From Ignavibacteria bacterium (GTDB lineage Bacteria > Bacteroidota > Ignavibacteria > Tepidaquicellales > OLB5): DNA of 8,555 nucleotides. The stretch spans positions 1 to 8,555 of the forward strand of contig JAUQWT010000233.1 of the NCBI GenBank assembly GCA_030835005.1, in the 5' to 3' direction. This document shows positions 1 to 6,047 of the stretch, piece by piece. A program made the position numbers and the translations under genes. Positions within the stretch are counted from its first letter, which is position 1. Each line of letters begins with the position of its first letter. The notes under the pieces were generated by a model, which was not told the origin of the DNA, did not search any database, and worked only from the letters and a program-made list of their open reading frames with translations.

Positions 1-384
1 ATTTAAAATTACTTTTTGAAGTATAAAATATGCAATTGCGGCCATGAGCAGATTTAGTCCGTAAAGAGCTATCGGATTCGGCGCAAAGTGATTTTCCGCC
101 ATCCAACCCGTAGTAAATGGTACCAGCGAAAGCCAGAATAACAAATGCATATTAGCCCACAGTATCCCACCGCTGACTTTTTTTACCGTGTGCAGCATGT
201 GGTGATGGTTATTCCAGTAAATACCCAAATAAATGAAGCTCAGAACATAACTTATGAAAAACGGGAATACAGGTACAAGTGACGCAATATCAGTTCCATG
301 CGGTACTTTAAGCTCAAGTACCATGATTGTAATAATGATCGCGAGAACTCCGTCACTGAATGCTTCTAATCGGTTTTTTGTCAT
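1..384 (-). CDS. TMEM175-family (DUF1211) potassium channel, C-terminus cut off by window edge
   Basis: The frame opens with ATG at 384 and stays open for 128 codons to base 1, so only the N-terminal part is present. The family signature RxxxFSDG is at residues 5-12 (RLEAFSDG), followed by hydrophobic helix 1 (about 13-24), a short VPHG turn, helices at about 38-57 and 73-92, and a fourth starting near 107. The WNNHHHML segment (57-64) between helices is also typical. Known bacterial TMEM175 proteins are six-helix, tetrameric potassium-selective leak channels of the inner membrane, with the FSDG segment of helix 1 near the pore. The gene is divergent from the secreted protein at 466, with an 81-base spacer. 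The family call is firm; ion selectivity for this protein is inferred. Confidence 0.88.
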   Translation of the reverse strand, partial: MTKNRLEAFSDGVLAIIITIMVLELKVPHGTDIASLVPVFPFFISYVLSFIYLGIYWNNHHHMLHTVKKVSGGILWANMHLLFWLSLVPFTTGWMAENHFAPNPIALYGLNLLMAAIAYFILQKVILN

Positions 385-416
385 ATATTTATATACTAAT
401 GTTTTATAAACCAATG

Positions 417-432
417 ATGATCATACGTCATC
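417..432. promoter_or_regulatory. Short palindrome in divergent spacer (possible operator)
   Basis: The 81-base spacer between the divergent genes at 384 and 466 contains the perfect 8-base palindrome ATGATCAT (417-424). It overlaps a 5-base inverted repeat, GATGA at 416-420 and TCATC at 428-432. The position between two divergent starts would suit a regulator site, but the repeats are short and could be chance in AT-rich DNA. No convincing promoter pair was found here: TATTTTG at 441-447 lacks a partner TTG at the right distance. Confidence 0.2.
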
Positions 433-465
433 TAATTGTATATTTTGTAATAATATTTTAAGTTT

Positions 466-1689
466 ATGATAATAAAATTCGCTGCATTTTTGTTTCTAAA
501 CTTTGCTAATATATTGTTAAATTCACAGGTTTTAAATGAAAAAGATAATAGTGAGTATGTAAATGTTTTGAAAACCGGGGGAAGTAGTCCTATTGACTTT
601 CTAAATCAAAAAGCTGCGCTATACGACCTGATTATATTTGATGACGCGCTGCATCTGGCGAATGAGCCTTTTGACTTTTACAGGAAAATTGAGGGAGATT
701 CTTTATTTAACAGCAAGGTTAAATATTTGTTTATTGAAGTGTTTTCAATAAACTCTCAGCCATATGTTGATAAGTACCTAAATAATCCTGTCAAAGACAG
801 CTCAATACTATTCAAAGTTTTTCAAGATGATTTTACGGGATATGGCTTACGATATAAAACTTATTTCGACTTGTTTTCAACTGTGTGGGATGTTAACAAA
901 AAGTTTGCAAACGCAGAAGATAAGATAAAAATCATATGTGTTGATATGCCTATTAACTGGTGCAGTATTAACAGTAAACAGGATTATGAGCTTTTTCAAA
1001 GTACTCTTGACGCAAGAGATTATTTTATGTATAAGAAGATATTAGGTGAGTTATCAGGTTTTAAAAAAGGGAAGAAAGGTATATTTCTTACCAATACAAG
1101 GCATGCATATAAAAACATTAGAAACTCAGAGGGTGAACTATATTGGAATTGCGGTACATTTTTTACGCAGATGAATCCCGGGAAGACTTACTCAATTAGG
1201 CTTCACAATGTTACACTGGCATTTATAAGTAAAACAAAAACTTCCGAAAGAAGCTCAATAGAGGGCCTTAAAGAGTTTGACTATAAATGGATAAGGATGG
1301 AAAATGGTTTGTGGGATAATGCCTTTAAAGAATATGGTAATAAGCCCGTTGCCTTTTCTATTACAGATAATGTATTCGGCAGCACAAAGTACGTAGGAAA
1401 CCATATGCTTAATGTATTAAGCGGTCAGATGATGCAGGACGCATATGATGCTGTAATTTTCCTGGCACCGCTTGAAAACCTGCACTTTACTGCAATGGTT
1501 GACTGGATATATACACCAGATTTCAAAAAAGAGCTTGAGAGGAGAATAATTGCAGTTAATGACGGCAATATAGAAGCCATCCTGAAAGATTCTGATTCTG
1601 GTAACCTTGATGAGCATATCAATAAATATATGAAATTTAAAGAGCAGCAGAAAAATTATTTTGTTGAACCTGCAAATGACGGAGATTAG
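466..1689 (+). CDS. Secreted protein with a diverged erythromycin-esterase/ChaN-like fold, function unknown
   Basis: 407 residues. The N-terminus (MIIK, then a hydrophobic stretch at about 5-18, then NSQ) looks like a signal peptide, so export is likely. I do not recognise the exact family, but the order of motifs matches the EreA/ChaN-like fold. IIFDDALHLANE (56-67) sits where EreA-type proteins have GExxHGxxE. LFIEV (88-92) matches the strand ending in the conserved Glu. RDYFM (184-188) matches the RDxxM helix. FLTNTRHAYKN (207-217) matches the second-histidine motif. H63, E67, E91, R184 and H213 are thus kept, while the usual Gly-Glu before the first His is Asp-Asp. Macrolide esterase activity is not supported. 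No clear ribosome binding site precedes the ATG. It converges on the gene at 1697-2566 with a 7-base gap. Confidence is high for the gene and moderate for the fold. Confidence 0.8.
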   Translation: MIIKFAAFLFLNFANILLNSQVLNEKDNSEYVNVLKTGGSSPIDFLNQKAALYDLIIFDDALHLANEPFDFYRKIEGDSLFNSKVKYLFIEVFSINSQPYVDKYLNNPVKDSSILFKVFQDDFTGYGLRYKTYFDLFSTVWDVNKKFANAEDKIKIICVDMPINWCSINSKQDYELFQSTLDARDYFMYKKILGELSGFKKGKKGIFLTNTRHAYKNIRNSEGELYWNCGTFFTQMNPGKTYSIRLHNVTLAFISKTKTSERSSIEGLKEFDYKWIRMENGLWDNAFKEYGNKPVAFSITDNVFGSTKYVGNHMLNVLSGQMMQDAYDAVIFLAPLENLHFTAMVDWIYTPDFKKELERRIIAVNDGNIEAILKDSDSGNLDEHINKYMKFKEQQKNYFVEPANDGD

Positions 1690-1696
1690 AAACTGC

Positions 1697-2566
1697 TTAA
1701 ATCGTTCTTTCTAAAGTTTCCACAGCCATATTGTATGCCTTAATAGTCTCTTCAATGGGAGTTAGAGCATTAAGCAAATTATCATAACTACCTGTTTTTA
1801 TGGTTTCATCTGCAACTCGTTTTATCAAGTGCAGTGTTGCTTTCAGTAGCGAAGAACCTACGCTAACGCGTGCAACTCCTAGAGCTTCAAGCTCTTTTAT
1901 AGAAGGAGGAAGAGCTATTCCATTGGTTGGATTGGCAAGAATGTTTACAGGAGCTGAAATTTCTTTAACCAATGCAGAAATACTTTTTACATCTGCGACA
2001 CTCGGCACAAATATGCAGTCTGCGCCGGCTTCTATATACTTTTTACCGCGTTTAATGGATTCACTCAGGCGGTTTTCAGGATTGCCTGATGAAGTCAGGA
2101 AAGCATCAGTCCTCGCATTAATTACCAGATGAAATCCAAGCGAATCCGATAACTCACGTATCGCAGATATTCTTTCCGAAAATAGAGATATATCGAGCAA
2201 TTCCGGATTACGATTTACGCTATCTTCAATATTGATGCCAACAACTCCGGTTTCAATTATCTTTTTGATGTTGTTTACAATATCCTTCGTAGTATTTCCA
2301 AAGCCGCCTTCAATATCTACCGTTAACGGCAGAGAAATTTTTTCTGCAATTCTTTTAACAGCCTGAAGCATTTCTGTAAATGGTATTGCTTCGCAATCGG
2401 GATAGCCCAGAGATGCAGATACTCCCATGCTGGTTGTTCCAATGGCTTTGAATCCGCTTGCCTCTATTAGCTTTGAACTTCCGGGATCCCATGAGTTTAA
2501 TATCACTAAAATTTCTTTGTCGTGATGAAGTTTAAGGAACAGTTCTGCTTTTTCTTTTTGGGTCAT
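1697..2566 (-). CDS. Isocitrate lyase/phosphoenolpyruvate mutase superfamily protein
   Basis: 289 residues, a normal length for the family, starting at ATG 2566. It is a TIM-barrel enzyme of the PEP mutase/2-methylisocitrate lyase superfamily, which makes or breaks C-C or P-C bonds next to a carboxylate using Mg2+. Visible motifs are NSWDPGSSKLIEASGF (24-39), GTTS (43-46), GYPD with D57, VDIEGGFG (83-90, metal-site D84 and E86), INIED with E114, and INARTDAF (149-156) with R152. These line up with Asp58, Asp85, Asp87, Glu114 and Arg159 of characterised PEP mutase. The KxCGH catalytic loop of true lyases is missing: after IED comes SVNRNPELLDISLFSERI. A lyase role is therefore unlikely, and a PEP mutase-like or oxaloacetate-type hydrolase/decarboxylase role is possible. 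No phosphonate genes are nearby. It lies 42 bases behind the gene at 2609-3022 on the same strand, so it could be the operon's last gene or have its own promoter. Confidence 0.9.
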   Translation of the reverse strand: MTQKEKAELFLKLHHDKEILVILNSWDPGSSKLIEASGFKAIGTTSMGVSASLGYPDCEAIPFTEMLQAVKRIAEKISLPLTVDIEGGFGNTTKDIVNNIKKIIETGVVGINIEDSVNRNPELLDISLFSERISAIRELSDSLGFHLVINARTDAFLTSSGNPENRLSESIKRGKKYIEAGADCIFVPSVADVKSISALVKEISAPVNILANPTNGIALPPSIKELEALGVARVSVGSSLLKATLHLIKRVADETIKTGSYDNLLNALTPIEETIKAYNMAVETLERTI

Positions 2567-2587
2567 TTCAAATTTTGTTTAGTTCCA

Positions 2588-2595
2588 CAAAAATA
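2588..2595 (-). promoter_or_regulatory. Possible -7 element (TAnnTTTG-like) for the PEP mutase-like gene
   Basis: On the minus strand the 42-base gap before the start at 2566 contains TATTTTTG, an exact match to the Bacteroidetes -7 pattern TAnnTTTG, 21 bases upstream of the ATG. No TTG occurs at the expected distance of about 19-21 bases further upstream, so the match is only partial. Confidence 0.2.
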
Positions 2596-2608
2596 GCATT
2601 TATTACAA

Positions 2609-3022
2609 TTAATCATAATACCACGCAAAATAAATCTTTTTCGCGATGCTATCTTTGCCATACTCAATGCTGGAGCCAAGCCAGGCAAGATCGCCTGCAA
2701 GAGTGAAATGAACTTCAGGGTTTCTTCTCAGGTAACCATCACGGGTATAGCTATGATAAACTAATCCCTTTGCAGTATCAATTGATGAGTTTAGCGGTTC
2801 ACCGGTAATATTCTTGATCTCCTTCATTGTCATTCCTTCCTTTAAGGTTTGGAATTTTTCGGGGGAATAGTCTTTGGCAAACTCAGTATCGGCGTAGGGA
2901 TTGAACATATTGTATCCTTCACTTAGTGTAAAGCTGCCGAAAAAAAATACCATGATAATAATGAGTGTACCCGGAAATATAGATATGTATTTGAGGATCT
3001 CTGCTAATTTTGGATTATTCAT
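2609..3022 (-). CDS. Membrane-anchored hypothetical protein with BamE/OmlA-like motif
   Basis: 137 residues, ATG at 3022. One hydrophobic helix (about 11-33) anchors the N-terminus. The soluble part contains FQTLKEGMTMKEIKNITGEP (57-76), which has the pattern seen at the start of BamE/SmpA-OmlA-like domains (L-x-x-G-M-T-x-x-E-I/V-x-x-x-x-G-x-P). It is followed by a polar turn and two strands, including LVYHSY (87-92) and EVHFTLAGDLAW (103-114). In this group such small domains often occur in envelope proteins outside the Bam complex. There is no lipobox cysteine, so it is not a lipoprotein like BamE. It starts 15 bases after the stop of the upstream small membrane protein, so it is probably in the same transcript. 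The specific function is unknown. Confidence 0.72.
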   Translation of the reverse strand: MNNPKLAEILKYISIFPGTLIIIMVFFFGSFTLSEGYNMFNPYADTEFAKDYSPEKFQTLKEGMTMKEIKNITGEPLNSSIDTAKGLVYHSYTRDGYLRRNPEVHFTLAGDLAWLGSSIEYGKDSIAKKIYFAWYYD

Positions 3023-3037
3023 AAAAATAATGTTAAG

Positions 3038-3307
3038 TTAAATAAAAGTTGAAAGAGCGAAAGTTAAATGCCCTAGTACAAACGCAAGGAAAGTAATAAG
3101 CAGTGAGTATCTAAATGAAATTATCCATCTTTCCAGAAATTTTCCCTTCAGCCATGGTAACAAGCAAAGGCTCAGCAATAAACTCAAAATGCAAAAAATA
3201 ATCAGGAAGCGTAATACGTTATTATTGTTATTATAAGGAGGAGAAGAAGTAATGATGATGAAATATGAATATCCTGCAAGCAAGAGGGTTGCCAATGTTG
3301 TTTTCAT
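3038..3307 (-). CDS. Small integral membrane protein, three predicted helices, unknown function
   Basis: 89 residues, ATG at 3307, preceded on the mRNA by AAGGA about 9 bases upstream, one of the better ribosome binding sites in the window. Hydrophobic segments lie at about 3-20, 32-51 and 62-86. Residues 26-30 are five asparagines, encoded by a TTATTATTG-like low-complexity stretch near 3219-3235. The basic segment KGKFLER (54-60) between helices 2 and 3 is probably cytoplasmic. I recognise no family. The position between the zinc-ribbon gene (55 bases upstream) and the BamE-like gene (15 bases downstream) suggests co-transcription. Codon use and the plausible start and binding site support a real gene despite its small size. 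Confidence 0.65.
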   Translation of the reverse strand: MKTTLATLLLAGYSYFIIITSSPPYNNNNNVLRFLIIFCILSLLLSLCLLPWLKGKFLERWIISFRYSLLITFLAFVLGHLTFALSTFI

Positions 3308-3308
3308 T

Positions 3309-3360
3309 CAGGAAATCCTTTCGATCGATTATTAAACTAAATAAACCGTAAGCTTTCCTG
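3309..3360 (-). repeat. Inverted repeat CAGGAAA/TTTCCTG in the gap before the small membrane protein
   Basis: CAGGAAA at 3309-3315 and TTTCCTG at 3354-3360 are perfect 7-base inverted arms separated by 38 bases, spanning nearly all of the 55-base intercistronic gap. On the operon mRNA the second arm ends one base before the ATG at 3307, with the AAGGA binding site just inside the loop. Pairing could influence translation of the small membrane protein. The loop is long and the effect is speculative. Confidence 0.3.
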
Positions 3361-3362
3361 CC

Positions 3363-3971
3363 TTAAACTACCTCTATTCCTAAAACTGCATCTTTTAGCC
3401 TGCCGTTGGGTTGTTTATAAAAAGGAACTCCAAGTACTCTGTAGCCTTTTACTTTAATATCATAACTAATATTGCGTACCGTATCGCTTTTCTCCGCTTC
3501 AATCGAAAGGAAAAGGAACTCAGCAATTTTCTTAGCGTCTTCTTTGGAGAAGTTGAAGCCTGTCATTTTGACATTATATTTCTGCGGAGAAGGAACGGCA
3601 TTCTTGGTAGTATATGCAGCGCCAATTTGCTTAGCTGATTCTATCGGCATCCAGAATGCAGGAACATAGAATAAGACATCACCTTCGGTTTTATTTGTAC
3701 CTCCAAAAAGACTTGATATCCACCCGCCTGAAGAATCTCGGGAATTTATCTTTACATATGCATCAACAAGCCAGAAGCCCTTATAGACTATCTCGCCATC
3801 GCCCTTAACAAGCGGGGCTGCGAAGTTTACTTCAATAGGCACAAGCTCGTCGTTTACTATTTCCCAGCCATTGCCGCAGCTTGAGCAATACACAATGCTG
3901 TCATTCATTTCGACCGTGAGGCCGCTATCACATGACTTACACTTAACAGCTATTAATTTGAAATCTTCCAT
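3363..3971 (-). CDS. Zinc-ribbon protein, third paralog of the SPFH operon, no membrane helix
   Basis: 202 residues, ATG at 3971, 8 bases after the stop of the upstream 360-residue paralog, so translation is probably coupled. The N-terminus is a four-cysteine zinc ribbon, C11-x2-C14 and C29-x2-C32, with the same cysteine positions as in the 360-residue neighbour. A beta-rich region follows, with FYVPAFWMP (101-109), the counterpart of the Y-x-P-x-W motif in both paralogs, then FSKEDAKKIAEFLFLSIEAE (141-160) as a probable helix, and VLGVPFYKQ (179-187). Unlike the other two it has no hydrophobic helices, so it is probably cytosolic or held at the membrane by its partners. Genes of this type are usually annotated only as hypothetical. 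The role in an SPFH assembly is inferred from the operon. Confidence 0.8.
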   Translation of the reverse strand: MEDFKLIAVKCKSCDSGLTVEMNDSIVYCSSCGNGWEIVNDELVPIEVNFAAPLVKGDGEIVYKGFWLVDAYVKINSRDSSGGWISSLFGGTNKTEGDVLFYVPAFWMPIESAKQIGAAYTTKNAVPSPQKYNVKMTGFNFSKEDAKKIAEFLFLSIEAEKSDTVRNISYDIKVKGYRVLGVPFYKQPNGRLKDAVLGIEVV

Positions 3972-3979
3972 TTCTCTAA

Positions 3980-5062
3980 TTATCTTCTCAGGAAACTTCC
4001 TGCAATACTTGCAATATCAACTACGTTGCCAACAGAGGCCATGCTTTTCACAGTATTTGTACTTTTGCCAAACATGCCCTTTTTAGGGGGAGCAACGATT
4101 CCTGTTCCTTCTTCTACTTCTCCGCCGTAGCGGAATTTCTTATATCCCCACGCGATTATTATAATACCAAATATTGCCGCAAATGCATAAACAACAAGCG
4201 CAGCTTTCGCGCTATCACCATCTCCTATGATGCCGAATATACCGAAGAATGTTAGCAGGTATGTACCGATCGCAGTTCCAAATATTCCGGCTACTGCGCG
4301 GTAAAGATTGTTACCCGGAGCTTTGCCGTAACAAATCGTTCCGTCTTCGCCATCAACTATTACCTGGTATGTTCTTCCCTTAAACTGGTAGCGTACAACC
4401 CACAAGGGATAGTAAACTATCGAAACATTAGGGCGAACCAGGTCATTGTGCTGAAATGTGATCTGGTCAACATGAACCGAGCTGACGGCTTCCTGAACGA
4501 ACTGGTCTTTAGCAATATCAGTCACTTCTTTTTCAGAAGAAATTATATTGAAGAGCATTCCCTCAGCCTGCAATTCTTCAAAATTTACGGCGCGCATTTC
4601 ATCGCCGGCAAGGTTAACTTTCCTTACGCCAAGCTCTGCAACATCACAGGCGGCAAAAGTTCTGTCAAAAGGTTTCTGTATCTTCTTTTCAACATCTACG
4701 TAATATGTTGTAGTTCTTCCGTTAACAGTCTGTGTTCTGCGTTCTTTCCCGAATACCCAGCCGATAACATCAGCTCTAACACGCCAGTATGGTATATAGA
4801 CAAGGAAGGCATCATCAAGCTTTGCAGTATTTTTCAGTCCGCGGGCTTTTGCAAGACCCTTGCCAAGCCAGCCAAACATATTCTGTATAGCAATATTGCG
4901 CTGGATCTTTCTTGGCACATAATACTTGACAACTCCATCAATGCCTTTTGTAAGCAATAGAGTGCCGCAATATTTGCAGTTGAAGGTTTTAATTCCTTCT
5001 CTCAGATCAAGCTCACCTGAACAGGCGGGACACGTAATTCCTTTTAAAACTTTTTCAGCCAA
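3980..5062 (-). CDS. YdjG-like zinc-ribbon membrane protein
   Basis: 360 residues. The start is TTG at 5062: an in-frame TGA lies two codons upstream and no ATG precedes the first zinc-binding cysteine. Residues 11-32 form a zinc ribbon (CPAC at 11-14, CKYC at 29-32). A long soluble domain follows, with VYIPYWRVRADV (88-99) and IVYYPLWVVRYQFKGRTYQV (215-234), then two hydrophobic helices (about 254-280 and 284-307) and a cytoplasmic tail ending in RR. The general plan, zinc ribbon then soluble domain then membrane hairpin, resembles B. subtilis YdjG/YdjH, which with the SPFH protein YdjI recruit PspA to the membrane. It is paralogous to the 266-residue protein upstream: both have h-h-P-h-W/F motifs and a [YF]xFxGxxYxxxVxxxxG strand pair just before the first helix. 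It lies 98 bases from that gene, with a hairpin repeat between. Confidence 0.85.
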   Translation of the reverse strand: MAEKVLKGITCPACSGELDLREGIKTFNCKYCGTLLLTKGIDGVVKYYVPRKIQRNIAIQNMFGWLGKGLAKARGLKNTAKLDDAFLVYIPYWRVRADVIGWVFGKERRTQTVNGRTTTYYVDVEKKIQKPFDRTFAACDVAELGVRKVNLAGDEMRAVNFEELQAEGMLFNIISSEKEVTDIAKDQFVQEAVSSVHVDQITFQHNDLVRPNVSIVYYPLWVVRYQFKGRTYQVIVDGEDGTICYGKAPGNNLYRAVAGIFGTAIGTYLLTFFGIFGIIGDGDSAKAALVVYAFAAIFGIIIIAWGYKKFRYGGEVEEGTGIVAPPKKGMFGKSTNTVKSMASVGNVVDIASIAGSFLRR

Positions 5063-5123
5063 TTTTCAGTAGAAAATTATTAAATTAATTGGTTACTTTT
5101 TATTGTATAAATATTATGCATGG

Positions 5124-5155
5124 ATTCTTCGCTTGGCTAAAGCCGCGCTCAGAAT
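5124..5155 (-). repeat. Hairpin repeat copy A, directly behind a stop codon
   Basis: On the + strand ATTCT-TC-GC (5124-5132) and GC-TC-AGAAT (5147-5155) enclose an inner inverted repeat, GGCT (5135-5138) and AGCC (5141-5144). On the operon mRNA (minus strand) the two-base internal loops read GA opposite GA. The element begins 5 bases after the TAA (5161-5163) of the 266-residue zinc-ribbon gene. It shares architecture and much of its sequence with the copies at 5968-5986 and 6048-6092. It is probably a short dispersed palindromic repeat; a role in mRNA processing or stability is possible. No T-run follows, so it is not a classical terminator. Confidence 0.7.
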
Positions 5156-5160
5156 GACAA

Positions 5161-5961
5161 TTATACTTTCTTCGCGATCACATACGCCATTACAATGAGG
5201 GGTACAGAGACCAGCCCATATGCAAATATCTTGAAAAACTCCGCTGTAAGTAATGCCTCTTCGGAGCTGCTGTTAAGTACAAAGCCAAGCACATAACACA
5301 CTATACTTGTTAGCACAAATGCAACAATGCTTAAAGCAAAGAGTATCCTGAACGGAGCCTCGCTTTTTGCCGGATAGATATTAGAATAAACCTGTCCTGA
5401 TGAGGCTTCAACAAGAGCAGTATAGCTTTGCCCGCCAAAATTGTAATAAAACTGGTAGAAGGGGATATGAACAAGAGCCGCTTCGCTGACATTATTCAGG
5501 TCAACCCCTGAGTTTTGGAGCCATGTTTGTGCTGAATCATACAGAACATCCGGCTTAACTATCTGGTCTTCGTTGTAGGTATTTTTTTCGTAGAACTTCA
5601 GCGCACCGGCGGGAATTTGCAGCTTCTTAATCTCCGAAACAGATGTGCTTGCAGCCGGCTGGAGGAAAATCTTATCACCGGAGGCATCTTTAGTTTTAAA
5701 GTACCATACAGGGAAGTAATAAAATTCATTTTTTATTATCTGAGCTTTCTGGTCAAGGTCTTTAACAGTGTGATTGCCTGCCATCCATCTTTTCAGGTTG
5801 CCTTCAGCTTCGTTGGGCTTAAAGTTGGAATTGATCAGGTAGTGGAAAACTACTTTTCTTTTATCAAGAAACAGCGCCGAGGCGCAAAAGGGGCACTCGA
5901 TGAAAGTTTCATCCTGCTGTACAGTAACATCAGCCCCGCATTGTGTACATTTTATCTGCAT
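5161..5961 (-). CDS. YdjG/YdjH-like zinc-ribbon membrane protein, first paralog
   Basis: 266 residues from the ATG at 5961. An upstream in-frame ATG at 5991 would add ten residues (MASSLRSEFE), but these are encoded by a repeat element. The family normally begins within a few residues of the first cysteine, so MQIKCTQCG is preferred. The zinc ribbon is C5-x2-C8 and C23-x2-C26. The middle domain has YYFPVWYFKT (81-90) and LVHIPFYQFYYNFGGQSYTA (163-182), matching the P-x-W and pre-helix motifs of the 360-residue paralog. Two hydrophobic helices (about 205-228 and 243-263) end two or three residues before a KKV terminus. The protein probably sits in the inner membrane with its zinc ribbon in the cytoplasm. 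It follows the SPFH gene by 138 bases that hold two hairpin repeats. Membership of an SPFH/YdjGHI-like complex is inferred from gene order. Confidence 0.85.
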   Translation of the reverse strand: MQIKCTQCGADVTVQQDETFIECPFCASALFLDKRKVVFHYLINSNFKPNEAEGNLKRWMAGNHTVKDLDQKAQIIKNEFYYFPVWYFKTKDASGDKIFLQPAASTSVSEIKKLQIPAGALKFYEKNTYNEDQIVKPDVLYDSAQTWLQNSGVDLNNVSEAALVHIPFYQFYYNFGGQSYTALVEASSGQVYSNIYPAKSEAPFRILFALSIVAFVLTSIVCYVLGFVLNSSSEEALLTAEFFKIFAYGLVSVPLIVMAYVIAKKV

Positions 5962-5967
5962 TTCAAA

Positions 5968-5986
5968 CTCTGAGCGCAGCGAAGAG
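5968..5986 (+). repeat. Hairpin repeat copy B, minimal form, 6 bases upstream of a start codon
   Basis: The + strand reads CTCT-GA-GC-GCA-GC-GA-AGAG: a 4-base stem, a GA/GA internal loop, a 2-base stem and a GCA triloop. Its reverse complement is identical to copy A at TCTTCGCT and GCGCTCAGA, but without the 11 bases TGGCTAAAGCC that form copy A's inner hairpin. Relative to the operon mRNA the orientation is opposite to copies A and C, so the transcript carries UC/UC instead of GA/GA. It occupies the place of a ribosome binding site for the zinc-ribbon gene starting at 5961. It also creates the spurious in-frame N-terminal extension back to 5991. Confidence 0.6.
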
Positions 5987-6012
5987 GCCACGCATTATTT
6001 AGTCAAACCTTA

Positions 6013-6026
6013 ATTCCAAAAGGAAT
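6013..6026. repeat. Small hairpin ATTCC-AAAA-GGAAT in the SPFH/zinc-ribbon gap
   Basis: Five-base perfect arms with a 4-base loop lie in the middle of the 138-base gap between the SPFH gene and the first zinc-ribbon gene, between repeat copies B and C. The stem is too short and AT-rich to act alone as a terminator; it may be chance. Confidence 0.25.
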
Positions 6027-6047
6027 GAAGTATCTTAAAAAGAATGG

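Noticed and set aside
466..1689. Macrolide resistance (erythromycin esterase) gene
   Set aside because: Only the fold-level motif order matches. The Gly-Glu of the active site is replaced by Asp-Asp, the protein appears exported, and no resistance or mobile genes are nearby.
1800..2132. Open frame of 110 codons on the + strand inside the PEP mutase-like gene
   Set aside because: It is antisense to conserved active-site motifs and is a shadow of that gene's codon pattern.
4448..4960. Open frame of 170 codons on the + strand inside the zinc-ribbon gene
   Set aside because: It lies wholly antisense to a well supported gene, and its product shows no domain or sensible composition.
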